Source: Lithodes maja
Lineage: Eukaryota > Arthropoda > Malacostraca > Decapoda > Lithodidae
Assembly (NCBI GenBank): GCA_037953745.1
Contig: JBAKBP010001601.1
Coordinates: 139,001 to 203,000 of the forward strand
Reading direction: 5' to 3'
DNA: 64,000 bases
The position numbers and the translations under genes were made by a program. The stretch's first letter is position 1; each line of letters begins with the position of its first letter. Under the pieces are notes generated by a model. That model was not told the origin of the DNA and ran no database searches. It worked only from the letters and a program-made list of their open reading frames with translations. Below, one piece after another: positions 51,837 through 64,000 of the stretch.

Positions 51837-52283
51837 TTATGAACTATCCTCACGCCACAATAAACGATAATACTTTTGCCACTTGACATTATCGGCAGCT
51901 TGTCTCTTATATCGAAGCTAACAAATAAGTGAAACTCTGAAATAGTACACCAACTCAAATACAATTACATCACATAATATCAAAGAATACGTTGGAAATA
52001 ACTCAAAACATATTAGAGATCTCACATAACAGGTTAATAATAAATGTATCTCCACAACGAACACTGCATAATTATCTAAACTAATACTCTTCACATAACC
52101 AACTAATATCTACACAACAAACACTACCTGTAATAGTGAACCAGACAGGTGTCACGTTACTGTGAACAAATAACTGGCGACCCTTAATGGTAAACACAGT
52201 TTGGCTTTGATCTGACACCAGTATTGTGTTAACACAGACTCGGGGGTCGGGGTTACAATAATGTACTATGTAGGAGGAGGTTT

Positions 52284-52492
52284 ATTACCTCCGCCAACGA
52301 TGTTGGCCGGTGGTCTGTGTGTCTGCTTGTTTGTTTGTTTGTCAAGAAGATACCTCAAAAGTCATGCACCGATGTTCACGAAATGCGCCAAGGAAGAAGG
52401 GATTCTATTCAGGAGGTGATCTATTGAGTGCATACCTCAGCCAGTGAAGGCTGAGGTTCCCACTCTCCAGAGTGCCCCTCTAGTTGCTAGTA
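52284..52492 (+). repeat. Dispersed CTCCGCCAACG-type repeat, copy 2
   Basis: Starts ACCTCCGCCAACGATGTTGG, has TTTGTTTGTTTGTCAAGAAG and a core ATACCTCAAAAGTCATGCAC, and ends AGTGCCCCTCTAG. Non-coding. Confidence 0.65.
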
Positions 52493-52621
52493 CTGTATAC
52501 AAAGGTCCTACATCGCTACATTTTCCAAACCTATTTGTCAATTAATCATTAATTATAAATTATTATACATAACCATCCTTTATTAGTATTGTTTTGAAAG
52601 AGCATATTTGATCTCATTGCA

Positions 52622-52867
52622 TACTTATACATTACATCCGCCAATGTAGGTGGAGACTATCATGTTTTTGCCTCTGTTTGCCTATAGGCTATGTCTGTCC
52701 GTTTGTTGATTTGTTTGTAAACAAGATATCTCAAAAAGTTATGTACCGATTTCCACGAAATTTGGTGGGTTTTAGGATATGTGTCAAGTAAGAAGCTATT
52801 CCATCATGGAGCGCATACCTCTGCAAGCGTAGGTGGAGGTACGCGCTCTGCCGAGCACACCTCTAGT
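52622..52867 (+). repeat. Dispersed CTCCGCCAACG-type repeat, copy 3
   Basis: CCGCCAATGTAGGTGGAG start, TCAAAAAGTTATGTACCGAT core with CCACGAAATTTGGTGGGTTT, and GAGCACACCTCTAGTG end. Borders the 27-bp minisatellite by about 35 bp. Confidence 0.65.
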
Positions 52868-52902
52868 GTGATATTGTATCAAGATTAATCAGTATTGTCT
52901 GC

Positions 52903-53288
52903 ATATTTGAGTACGGTCATGCTCGTATATTATTTGAGTACGGTCATGCTCGTATATTATTTGAGTACGGTCATGCTCGTATATTATTTGAGTACGGTCA
53001 TGCTCGTATATTATTTGAGTACGGTCATGCTCGTATATTATTTGAGTACGGTCATGCTCGTATATTATTTGAGTACGGTCATGCTCGTATATTATTTGAG
53101 TACGGTCATGCTCGTATATTATTTGAGTACGGTCATGCTCGTATATTATTTGAGTACGGTCATGCTCGTATATTATTTGAGTTCGGTCATGCTCGTATAT
53201 TATTTGAGTACGGTCATGCTCGTATATTATTTGAGTACGGTCATGCTCGTATATTATTTGAGTACGGTCATGCTCGTATATTATTTCT
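52903..53288. repeat. 27-bp minisatellite, about 14 copies
   Basis: Unit GAGTACGGTCATGCTCGTAT plus ATTATTT (27 bp) repeated about 14 times with almost no variation; one unit has GAGTTCGG (near 53180). 27 is a multiple of 3, so both strands read open with 9-residue periods; the frames of 134 and 142 codons are artefacts. High homogeneity implies recent expansion. Confidence 0.97.
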
Positions 53289-54091
53289 TGCATATTTCAG
53301 TTAATATCGAAGCAATATATTAAGGAATCTTAAAGGTAAACATATTCAGTATTTGTCATGCCTTTAATAATAATATTGATATATTGTAATTCGTTAGCAA
53401 TGCAAGATGAATATACAATATAAAACTGCATACCATATATTAAACTCAAATAAATTATATTTATTCAATGGTTAGACAGTCTTAGAGAGGATTTGGTAAC
53501 CTAGTATAAACCCAGGTCAAGATGTTGACATGCTTACTTTACATTTTAGTATATAATTATAGAATAATTTGTTCATGTTGATGTTTTTATTTACTGTAAT
53601 CTAATGCAACAACTTTATATTGGGTGGAAACATCGGTTGGAAGTAGGTAAACTAAAACAAACATAATATATGAACCAATGAACCAATTCACCCTTGGTAT
53701 AACGAGTATAACGCAATTAATTCGGTAGAAAACCTTATATACCTTCCGACATTGACCATGATTTATATAATTATTGTTATGATCTTCCTATGCTTAATAA
53801 TGAACCTACCTAATATTATAAAGTATTATAATGAGTGTTTCCGAAACATACGTTCTTATGGCATAGATCCTTCTTAGTAACCAATATTTCAATTATTAAT
53901 AACACACACAATCGATGAGAATTATACCAAGTAAATGTGTTAATGATAATTCACCATCGTTTTTAAGTTTTGAAAATACCGACTACGTTAACCCGATATT
54001 TTACTACATATTTTCAATTTAAGGACTCAGTAATCACAATACAGGTATTTTATTCTTCCTCGTCAAATTGTAAAGCAGCTTATCCTTGTGT
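53289..54091. other. AT-rich stretch without a gene
   Basis: No frame with recognisable motifs. Confidence 0.45.
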
Positions 54092-54255
54092 CACTCATTG
54101 CATCACACCCAACTCTTCCCTTATCCCTCCATGTCATATGATTCACCACTAATCATCACTTCTCACTCATTGGTCATTTCATCACAACCAACTCTTCCTT
54201 TATCCCTCCATGTTATATGATTCACCACTAATCATCACTTCTCACTCATTGGTCA
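54092..54255 (+). repeat. Tandem duplication of about 79 bp
   Basis: CATCACACCCAACTCTTCCC at 54101 recurs as CATCACAACCAACTCTTCCT at 54180; both units continue through CCCTCCATG and TCTCACTCATTGGTCAT. Confidence 0.85.
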
Positions 54256-54419
54256 TTACATTAGCCATTCTGTCCATGTGCCAGATCCACATATTATGGG
54301 AACTGATACTAAACAAGGTAGACACATTGCAACAAATACAAACTGTTGACATCCTCTTTTGACTACCACTGTTAGGTGGACGAAAAATACTATACAGTAA
54401 TTACATCCATACATTACGA

Positions 54420-54812
54420 CAGAAATTGACTTCTACTGTACTTACTTGCAATCTCATTCACCCGATCACTATTTCAAGACGTTCTGGCATTTTGTTGGAA
54501 CATTATCTCCAATCACTGTTTGCATGCCGCAGTGTTGTAAATATCTCTTTTACCTCTATTATAAAACTAAGTGTTCTTATCTTCCGCAGTGTATCCCTCC
54601 TCCCTTATTGAGAGGAGGTGGAACCGATTACGTAACACGTTCCCATCCATATTCTATCCAACTCTAACCCAAGAGTTAATGTGTTCCCAGTCTCTCTCCC
54701 AATCGATAAGGACATTCTGGAGCTCTCTTCCTCAAGATACCCTTTCCCTTATCCTACGACTTAAACTCCTACAAACTACGTGTGTACAAACTGTTTGACT
54801 ACGACGTACCTT
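54420..54812 (+). pseudogene. LINE ORF2 C-terminal fragment left of the satellite
   Basis: Split over frames. SHPYSIQLSNPRV is followed after shifts by sequence like the F-x-x-x-x-x-x-x-W-x-S-L-P end of Jockey/CR1 ORF2 proteins (FWSSLPQDTL). The pattern matches the fragment at 63735. Decayed. Confidence 0.55.
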
Positions 54813-55344
54813 AAATTGGTCTCCTTGAAGTGACACTCGTTACAGGCAGCTTTGCCTTTCGTTTCCTTGTTAAACATTAACAATGGGTACCCTTAGGCTA
54901 TAGCTGTTTACTGTGTTTATCTCTATTTGAAATATGTTTATTACTACTCATGTGTCTCTATGAACACATAATTATACTTTAGTGTTCATGCATTGTATAA
55001 TCCCAAATAATGTTCTTTACAGTGTACCTGTCATCCTCCTCTCATCTCTCTCCTCAAGTTGTATTATTTCCCTAACTTTCAGGACTGGTCATAGACCATT
55101 GATGTTGATAGATGAAAACGTATCAAGAATATTTACCATACATTGTCTAAGCTAAACGTTCTCATTGAAAGTTAAGCATATTATGTTCTCAATTCGGTAT
55201 TTCTTCTCACAAGCTTCCTCTGAATTCCTCCACAAGGCTTCAGATTCCTCTGAATTCCTTCACCAAGATGAATGTCCCCATGTGAATCTTAGTGGAAATA
55301 TATACATCAACCAAAAATACTTAATTTGAACTGTAAATGTGGTA
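54813..55344. other. Spacer before the satellite
   Basis: LINE 3' UTR-like and AT-rich sequence; short duplicated TTCCTCTGAATTCCT near 55207 and 55243. No gene. Confidence 0.45.
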
Positions 55345-58004
55345 GACATGAATATGGTAATTATAGTACCCATAATAATATACACTATTAAAGGTATATT
55401 GGTAGTGCTCAACTCATGTAGCATAATAATAAACACTATTAAAGGTATATTGGTAGCGCTCAACTCATGTAGCATAATAATAAACACTATTAAAGGTATT
55501 TCTTTTTTTTTCTTTTTTTTTGGTAGTGCTCAACTCAGGTACCATAATAATAAACACTATTAAAGGTATATTGGTAGCGCTCAACTCATGTAGCATAATA
55601 ATAAACACTATTAAAGGTATATTGGTAGTGCTCAACTCATGTAGCATAATTATATACACTATTAAAGGTATATTGGTAGTGCTCAACTCATGTAGCATAA
55701 TAATAAACATTATTAAAGGTATATTGGGAGTGTTCAACTCATGTAGCATAATAATAAACACTATTAAAGGTATATTGGTAGTGCTCAACTCATGTAGCAT
55801 AATAATATACACTATTAAAGGTATATTGGTAGTGCTCAACTCATGTAGCATAATAATAAACATTATTAAAGGTATATTGGTAGTGCTCAACTCAGGTACC
55901 ATAATAATAAACACTATTAAAGGTATATTGGTAGTGCTCAACTCAGGTAACATAATAATAAACACTATTAAGGTATATTGGTAGTGCTCAACTCATGTAG
56001 CATAATAATGAACATTATTAAAGGTATATTGGTATTGCTCAACTCATGTAACATAATAATAAACACTATTAAAGGTATATTGGTAGTGTTCAACTCATGT
56101 AGCATAATAATAAACACTATTAAAGGTATAATGGTAGCGCTCAACTCATGTAACATAATAATAAACACTATTAAAGGTATATTGGTAGTGCTCAACTCAT
56201 GTAACATAATAATAAACACTATTAAAGGTATATTGGTAGTGCTCAACTCATGTAGCATAATAATAAACACTATTAAAGGTATATTGGTAGTGCTCAACTC
56301 ATGTAACATAATAATAAACACTATTAACGGTATATTGGTAGTGCTCAACTCATGTAGCATAATAATAAACACTATTAAAGGTATATTGGTAGTGCTCAAC
56401 TCATGTAACATAATAATAAACACTATTAAAGGTATATTGGTAGTGCTCAACTCATGTAACATAATAATAAACACAATTAAAGGTATATTGGTAGTGCTCA
56501 ACTCATGTAGCATAATAATAAACACTATTAAAGGTATATTGGTAGTGCTCAACTCATGTAACATAATAATAAACACTATTAAAGGTATATTGGTAGTGCT
56601 CAACTCATGTAGCATAATAATAAACACTATTAAAGGTATATTGGTAGTGGTCAACTCATGTAACATAATAATAAACACTATTAAAGGTATATTGGTAGTG
56701 CTCAACTCATGTAGCATAATAATAAACACTATTAAAGGTATATTGGTAGTGCTCAACTCATGTAACATAATAATAAACACTATTAAAGGTATATTGGTAG
56801 TGCTCAACTCATGTAACATAATAATAAACATTATTAAAGGTATATTGGTAGTGCTCAACTCATGTAACATAATAATATACACTATTAAAGGTATATTGGT
56901 AGTGCTAAACTCATGTAGCATAATAATAAACACTATTAAAGGTATATTGGTAGTGCTCAACTCATGTAACATAATAATAAACACTATTAAAGGTATATTG
57001 GTAGTGCTCAACTCATGTAGCATAATAATAAACACTATTAAAGGTATATTGGTAGTGCTCAACTCATGTAGCATAATAATATACACTATTAAAGGTATAT
57101 TGGTAGTGCTCAACTCATGTAGCATAATAATAAGCATTATTAAAGGTATATTGGTAGTGCTCAACTCATGTAGCATAATAATAAACACCATTAAAGGTAT
57201 ATTGGTAGTGCTCAACTCATGTAGCATAATAATAAAAAAACTATTAAAGGTATATTGGTAGTGCTCAACTCAGGTAACATAATAATAAACACTATTAAAG
57301 GTATATTAGTAGTGCTCAACTCATGTAGCATAATAATATACACTATTAAAGGTATATTGGTAGTGCTCAACTCATGTAGCATAATAATAAGCATTATTAA
57401 AGGTATATTGGTAGTGCTCAACTCATGTAGCATAATAATAAACACTATTAAAGGTATATTGGTAGTGCTCAACTCATGTAGCATAATAATAAAAACTATT
57501 AAAGGTATATTGGTAGTGCTCAACTCAGGTAACATAATAATAAACACTATTAAAGGTATATTGGTAGCGCTCAACTTATGTAACATAATAATAAACACTA
57601 TTAAAGGTATATTGGTAGTGCTCAACTCATGTAACATAATAATAAACACTACTAAAGGTATATTGGTAGTGCTCAACTCATGTAACATAATAATAAACAT
57701 TATTAAAAGTATATTGGTAGTGCTCAACTCATGTAGCATAATAATAAACACTATTAAAGGTATTTTGGTAGTGCTCAACTCATGTAGCATAATAATAAAC
57801 ACTATTAAAGGTATATTGGTAGTGCTCAACTCATGTAGCATAATAAACATTATTAAAGGTATATTGGTAGTGCTCAACTCATGTAGCATAATAATAAACA
57901 CTATTACAGGTATATTGGTAGTGCTCAACTCATGTAGCATAATAATATACACTATTAAAGTATATTGGTAGTGCTCAACTCATGTAGCATAATAATAAAA
58001 ACTA

Positions 58005-58451
58005 TTAACCTGTACAGCCCCAGCGACGCGCCTGACGCGTCGGCGATGTATGTAACGCACAGCCCCAGAGACGCGCCTGGCGCGTCACCCTAATTGCGCC
58101 GACCGTAACCTCAGGTGTAGCCACTCAAGAGGGCTCAGATTTGTATGAGAACTTTGTACGTATCCCACGCAACCGTGCCGATGGTTGAAAACTCTCAAAG
58201 TCCACGTGCGTGTGCGTGAGCGTGCAATAACCTGTTTTTTTGAGGTAATTGCCTTCAATTTTTTACTCTTGTAAAATACGTTTTCGGGGGCTCTGTAGGA
58301 CCATTCTTTAAGCTTTTTGTGCGGTTTTTCGTGGTTTTTCCTTCATTCCTAACCCATTCGCTATTGTTTCTGGAATAAAACAATTTTTTTGGAAACCGGC
58401 CGGGTTCTGGTGAACAAACATTACAAAACTAGCAGGGGCTGGACGGGTTAA
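58005..58451. mobile_element. TTAA MITE in satellite, copy A
   Basis: TTAACCTGTACAGCCCCAGC at left and, read inward from the right, TTAACCCGTCCAGCCCC. Inserted at the TATTAAAGG TTAA of a satellite monomer, duplicating TTAA. Contains the paired GACGCGCC/GGCGCGTC words and a T-rich interior. No coding capacity. 447 bp. Confidence 0.85.
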
Positions 58452-59004
58452 AGGTATATTGGTAGCGCTCAACTCATGTAGCATAATAATAAACACTATT
58501 AAAGGTATATTGGTAGTGCTCAACTCAGGTAGCATAATAATAAACACTATTAAAGGTATATTGGTAGCGCTCAACTCATGTAACATAATAATAAACACTA
58601 TTAAAGGTATATTGGTAGTGCTCAACTCATGTAACATAATAATAAACACTATTAAAGGTACATTGGTAGCGCTCAACTCATGTAACATAATAATAAACAT
58701 TATTAAAAGTATAATGGTAGTGCTCAACTCATGTAGCATAATAATAACACTATTAAAGGTATATTGGTAGTGCTCAACTCATGTAGCATAATAATAAACA
58801 CTATTAAAGGTATATTGGTAGTGCTCAACTCATGTAGCATAATAAACTTTATTAAAGGTATATTGGTAGTGCTCAACTCATGTAGCATAATAATAAACAC
58901 TATTAAAGGTATATTGGTAGTGCTCAACTCATGTAGCATAATAATATACACTATTAAAGGTATATTGGTAGTGCTAAACTGATGTAGCATAATAATAAAC
59001 ACTA

Positions 59005-59450
59005 TTAACCCGTACAGCCCCAGCGACGCGCCTGACGCGTCGGCGATGTATGTAACGCACAGCCCCAGAGACGCGCCTGGCGCATCACCCTAATTGCGCC
59101 GACCGTAACCTCAGGTGTAGCCACTCAAGAGGGCTCAGATTTGTATGGGAACTGTGTACCTATCCCACGCAACCGTGCCGATGGTTGAAAACTCTCAAAG
59201 TCCACGTGCGTGCGCGTGAGCGCGCAATAACCTGTTTTTTTGAGGTAATTGCCTTAAAATTTTTACTCTTGTAAAATACGTTTTCGTGGGCTCTGTAGGA
59301 CCATTTTTTAAGCTTTTTGTGCGGTTTTTCGTGGTTTTTCCTTCATTCCTAACCCATTTGCTATTGTTTCTGGAATAAAACCATTTTTTGAAAACCGGCC
59401 AGGTTCTGGTGAACAAACATTACAAAACTAGCCGGGGCTGGACGGGTTAA
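59005..59450. mobile_element. TTAA MITE in satellite, copy B
   Basis: Same element at the same monomer position as copy A; starts TTAACCCGTACAGCCCC and ends GGGGCTGGACGGGTTAA. Differs by scattered changes, including GCGTCACC/GCATCACC near 59083. Confidence 0.85.
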
Positions 59451-61434
59451 AGGTATATTGATAGCGCTCAACTCATGTAACATAATAATAAACATTATTA
59501 AAGGTATATTGGTAGTGCTCAACTCATGTAACATAATAATATACACTATTAAAGGTATATTGGTACTGCTCAACTCATGTAGCATAATAATAAACACTAT
59601 TAAAGGTATATTGGTAGCGCTCAACTAATGTAGCATAATAATAAACACTATTAAAGGTATATTGGTAGTGCTCAACTCATGTAACCTAATAATAAACACT
59701 ATTAAAGGTATATTGGTAGCGCTCAACTCAGGTAACATAATAATAAACACTATTAAAGGTATATTGGTAGTGTTCAACTCATGTAACATAATAATATACA
59801 CTATTAAAGGTATATTGGTAGCGCTCAACTCATGTAACATAATAATAAACACTATTAAAGGTATATTGGTAGTGCTCAACTCATGTAACATAATAATAAA
59901 CACTATTAAAGGTATATTGGTAGTGCTCAACTCAGGTAACATAATAATAAACACAATTAAATGTATATTGGTAGCGCTCAACTCATGTAACATAATAATA
60001 AACACTATTAAAGGTATATTGGTAGTGCTCAACTCATGTAACATAATAATAAACACTATTAAAGGAATATTGGTAGTGCTCAACTCATGTAGCATAATAA
60101 TAAACACTATTAAAGGTATATTGGTAGTGCTCAACTCATGTAGCATAATAATAAACACTATTAAATATATATTGGTAGTGCTCAACTCATGTAGCATAAT
60201 AATAAACACTATTAAAGGTATATTGGTAGTGCTCAACTCAGGTAATATAATAATAAACACTATTAAAGGTATATTGGTAGCACACAACTCATGTATCATA
60301 ATAATAAACACTATTAAAGGTATATTGGTAGTGCTCAACTCATGTAACATAATAATAAACACTATTAAAGGTATATTGGTAGTGCTCAACTCATGTAGCA
60401 TTATAATAAACACTATTAAAGGTATATTGGTAGTGCTCAACTCATGTAGCATAATAATAAACATTATTAAAGGTATATTGGTAGTGCTCAACTCATGTAA
60501 CATAATAATATACACTATTAAAGGTATATTGGTAGTGCTCAACTCATGTAGCATAATAATAAACACTATTAAAGGTATATTGGTAGTGCTCAACTCATGT
60601 AGCATAATAATAAACACTATTAAAGGTATATTGGTAGTGCTCAACTCATGTAGCATAATAATAAACACTATTAAAGGTATATTGGTAGTGCTCAACTCAT
60701 GTAACATAATAATAAACACTATTGAAGGTATATTGGTAGCGCTCAATCATGTAACATAATAATAAACACAATTAAAGGTATATTGGTAGCGCTCAACTCA
60801 GGTAACATAATAATAAACACTATTAAAGGTATATTGGTAGCGCTCAACTCATGTAACATAATAATAAACACAATTAAAGGTATATTGGTAGCGCTCAACT
60901 CATGTAACATAATAATAAACACTATTAAAGGTATATTGGTAGTGCTCAACTCATGTAACATAATAATATACACTATTAAAGGTATATTGGTAGTGCTCAA
61001 CTCATGTAGCATAATAATAATCACTATTAAAGGTATATTGGTAGCGCTCAACTCATGTAGCATAATAATAAACAATATTAAAGGTATATTGGTAGCGCTC
61101 AACTCATGTAGCATAATAATAAACACTATTAAAGGTATATTGGTAGTGCTCAACTCATGTAACATAATAATAAACACTATTAAAGGTATATTGGTAGCGC
61201 TCAACTCATGTAGCATTATAATAAACACTATTAAAGGTATATTGGTAGTGCTCAACTCATGTAGCATAATAATAAACATTATTAAAGGTATATTGGTAGT
61301 GCTCAACTCATGTAGCATAATAATAAACACTATTAAAGGTATATTGGTAGTGCTCAACTCATGTAGCATAATAATATACACTATTAAAGGTATATTGGTA
61401 GTGCTCAACTCATGTAGCATAATAATAAACACTA

Positions 61435-61882
61435 TTAACCCGTACAGCCCCAGCGACGCGCCTGACGCGTCGGCGATGTATGTAACGCACAGCCCCAGAG
61501 ACGCGCCTGGCGCGTCACCCTAATTGCGCCGACCGTAACCTCAGGTGTAGCCACTCAAGATGGCTCAGATTTGTATGGGAACTGTGTACGTATCCCACGC
61601 AACCGTGCCGATGGTTGAAAACTCTCAAAGTCCACGTGCGTGCGCGTGAGCGCGCAATAACCTGGTTTTTTTGAGGTAATTGCCTTCAATTTTTTACTCT
61701 TGTAAAATACGTTTTCGGGGGCTCTGTAGGACCATTCTTTAAGCTTTTTGTGCGGTTTTTCGTGGTTTTTCCTTCATTCCTAACCCATTCGCTATTGTTT
61801 CTGGAATAAAACCATTTTTTTGAAAACCGGCCGGGTTCTGGTGAACAAACATTACAAAACTAGCCGGGGCTGGACGGGTTAA
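61435..61882. mobile_element. TTAA MITE in satellite, copy C
   Basis: Third copy, again in the same monomer phase. The flanking monomers on the right (GGTAGCGCTCAACTCATG) resemble those beside copies A and B, so duplication of a MITE-bearing block is more likely than three separate insertions. Confidence 0.85.
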
Positions 61883-63734
61883 AGGTATATTGGTAGCGCT
61901 CAACTCATGTAACATAATAATAAACACTATTAAAGGTATATTGGTAGTGCTCAACTCATGTAACATAATAATATACAATATTAAAGGTATATTGGTAGTG
62001 CTCAACTCATGTAGCATAATAATAAACACTATTAAAGGTATATTGGTAGTGCTCAACTCATGTAGCATAATAATAAACACTATTAAAGGTATATTGGTAG
62101 CGCTCAACTCATGTAGCATAATAATAAACACTATTAAAGGTATATTGGTAGTGCTCAACTCATGTAACATAATAATAAACACTATTAAAGGTATATTGGT
62201 AGCGCTCAATCATGTAACATAATAATAAACACAATTAAAGGTATATTGGTAGCGCTCAACTCAGGTAACATAATAATAAACACTATTAAAGGTATATTGG
62301 TAGCGCTCAACTCATGTAACATAATAATAAACACAATTAAAGGTATATTGGTAGCGCTCAACTCATGTAACATAATAATAAACACTATTAAAGGTATATT
62401 GGTAGTGCTCAACTCATGTAACATAATAATATACACTATTAAAGGTATATTGGTAGTGCTCAACTCATGTAGCATAATAATAAACACTATTAAAGGTATA
62501 TTGGTAGTGCTCAACTCATGTAGCATAATAATAAACACTATTAAAGGTATATTGGTAGTGCACAACTCATGTAGCATAATAATAAACACTATTAAAGGTA
62601 TATTGGTAGTGCTCAACTCATGTAACATAATAATAAACACTATTAAAGGTATATTGGTAGCGCTCAGCTCATGTAACATAATAATAAACACAATTAAAGG
62701 TATATTGGTAGCGCTGAACTCATGTAACATAATAATAAACACTATTAAAGGTATATTGGTAGTGCTCAACTCATGTAACATAATAATATACACTATTAAA
62801 GGTATATTGGTAGTGCTCAACTCATGTAGCATAATAATAAACACTATTAAAGGTATATTGGTAGTGCTCAACTCATGTAGCATAATAATAAACACTATTA
62901 AGGGTATATTGGTAGCGCTCAACGCATGTAGCATAATAATAAACACTATTAAAGGTATATTGGGAGTGCTCAACTCATGTAACATAATAATAAACACTAT
63001 TAAAGGTATATTGGTAGTGCTCAACTCATGTAGCATAATAATAAACACTATTAAAGGTATATTGGTAGCACTCAACTCATGTAGCATAATAATAAACACT
63101 ATTAAAGGTATAATGGTAGCGCTCAACTCATGTAGCATAATAATAAACACTATTAAAGGTATATTGGTAGTGCTCATCTCAGGTAACATAATAATAAACA
63201 CTATTAAAGGTATATTGGTAGTGCTCAACTCATGAAACATAATAATAAACAATATTAAAGGTATATTGGTAGTGCTCAACTCAGGTAACATAATAATAAA
63301 CACTATTAAAGGTATATTGGTAGTGCTTAACTCAGGTAACATAATAATAAACACTATTAAAGGTATATTGGTAGTGCTCAACTCAGGTAACATAATAATA
63401 AACACTATTAAAGGTATATTGGTAGTGCTCAACTCATGTAACATAATAATAAACACTATTATAGGTATATTGGTAGCACTCAACTCATGTAGCATAATAA
63501 CAGAAAGATGTATACAATAATCAAAAGTTATTCACTATCAGTATGCCATTTTTATAGCGCCAAATTGCTTACATTATGTGGTATTTAAAATTGTGGAGAG
63601 TTAATCAAACATTCGCACGTTCTTATTGTCACTGCTTTGAACATTGAAAGACACTGTCTAAGAACTAATTTATTTAAAACATGGAGTATAATAAAATACA
63701 GAGAGATAAATGATGGTGTATGTGTTCATGTACT

Positions 63735-63900
63735 CTTCCACTCCTATTTTGTCCAGCTGTCCAACACAAGAATAAGCAAAGGTTCTCAGTCTTTCTTCTA
63801 CTCAACAAGTTAAATCTGGAACTCTCTCCCTAAATCAATCTTTCTTTCACCCTATGACTTAGACTGCTATATACTTCGTGTGTCCAGGTACTTTTACTCT
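63735..63900 (+). pseudogene. LINE ORF2 C-terminal fragment right of the satellite
   Basis: HSYFVQLSNTRISKGSQSFF, a stop, then IWNSLPKSIFLSPYDLDCY in one frame: the final domain of a Jockey/CR1-type ORF2 protein. The HxYxxQLSNxR pattern is shared with the fragment at 54420-54812. Confidence 0.65.
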
Positions 63901-64000
63901 AAAATCCCTTGAATTTGGATAGCTGTAATTTTGATTGGCTATGGATGAGACACTCGTGTTGGCGCCTTCATACACATCGAGCAACACAATACACACGCAC
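63901..64000. other. Window end, no gene
   Basis: Short AT-rich sequence, no feature. Confidence 0.5.

Larger units (their letters stand above)
55345..63501. repeat. 51-bp satellite array, roughly 130 monomers
   Basis: Monomer: TATTGGTAGTGCTCAACTCA, TGTAGCATAATAATAAACAC, TATTAAAGGTA (51 bp). Variants alternate at few positions: GTGCTC/GCGCTC, CATG/CAGG, TAGCAT/TAACAT, AAACACT/ATACACT. 51 is 17 codons, so all six frames can stay open; frames of up to 429 codons on both strands (17-residue period, for example LHELSTTNIPLIVFIIM) are artefacts. The left border monomer is degenerate and one break at 55500-55520 is T-rich. Three MITE copies interrupt it. Blocks of monomers with the same variant order recur (near 60740 and 62205), indicating higher-order duplication. 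Confidence 0.97.

Noticed and set aside
52889..53323. Frames of 134 and 142 codons in the 27-bp repeat
   Set aside because: Same artefact with a 9-codon period.
52903..63501. CRISPR-like arrays
   Set aside because: The 27-bp and 51-bp repeats are contiguous tandem repeats with no unique spacers, and the sequence is eukaryotic.
55465..63520. Long frames of 140-429 codons on both strands in the satellite
   Set aside because: They come from a 51-bp repeat whose length is a multiple of three; both strands are equally open and the frames have no independent support.

Overview
The window reads as non-coding eukaryotic DNA from an animal, most probably an arthropod and perhaps a decapod crustacean. 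The reasons are the mix of Penelope-like elements (both canonical and permuted Naiad-type), BEL/Pao and Ty3/Gypsy LTR elements, CR1/Jockey-type LINEs, tRNA-derived SINEs, TTAA-targeting MITEs, AT microsatellites and long satellite arrays. The host assignment is inference. I found no convincing host gene, rRNA, true tRNA or CRISPR array. Nearly every long open frame belongs to a transposable element or is an artefact of a tandem repeat.

Layout. 1-4.6 kb: a LINE reverse transcriptase fragment (-) running off the window edge, then the tail of a canonical Penelope-like element split by a CR1-like LINE, with a hammerhead-like motif downstream. 4.6-7.5 kb: a nearly intact Penelope-like element with N-terminal GIY-YIG (-). 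7.76-8.25 kb: a tRNA-derived SINE. 9.86-12.47 kb: copy 1 of an unassigned repeat carrying an SGNH-hydrolase frame, with hairpins at both ends and a TTAA MITE inside. 13.97-14.17 kb: assembly gap. 14.2-17.7 kb: a solo-LTR-like repeat and LINE debris. 18.5-29.7 kb: copy 2 of the SGNH element in reverse orientation, split by a young, apparently intact Ty3/Gypsy element (19006-28266). That element encodes integrase upstream of reverse transcriptase (Gmr1-type order). 30.1-39.8 kb: a DNA transposon sitting in a (TA)n tract, with a BEL/Pao element (30141-36680) inside its left terminal repeat. The BEL copy has near-identical LTRs but has lost its reverse transcriptase core. 40.7-48.2 kb: LINE fragments, a second SINE and three different TTAA-flanked MITEs, two of which split LINEs. 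48.6-52.9 kb: a second LTR-like repeat, short tandem duplications and a dispersed repeat in three copies. 52.9-53.3 kb: a 27-bp minisatellite. 55.3-63.5 kb: a 51-bp satellite of roughly 130 monomers with three copies of one TTAA MITE, all in the same monomer phase. LINE 3' fragments lie on both sides of the array.

The main value of the window is its insertion stratigraphy. Several insertions can be dated relative to each other. One TTAA MITE has its empty site preserved in the second copy of its host repeat. The two most unusual items are the RT-less, transposase-less SGNH repeat with terminal hairpins and a conserved candidate intron, and the intact LTR element with permuted pol order.

Reading-frame starts given for transposon frames are often not ATG, because the elements are truncated or frameshifted. 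Treat them as the limits of open frame rather than true start codons.
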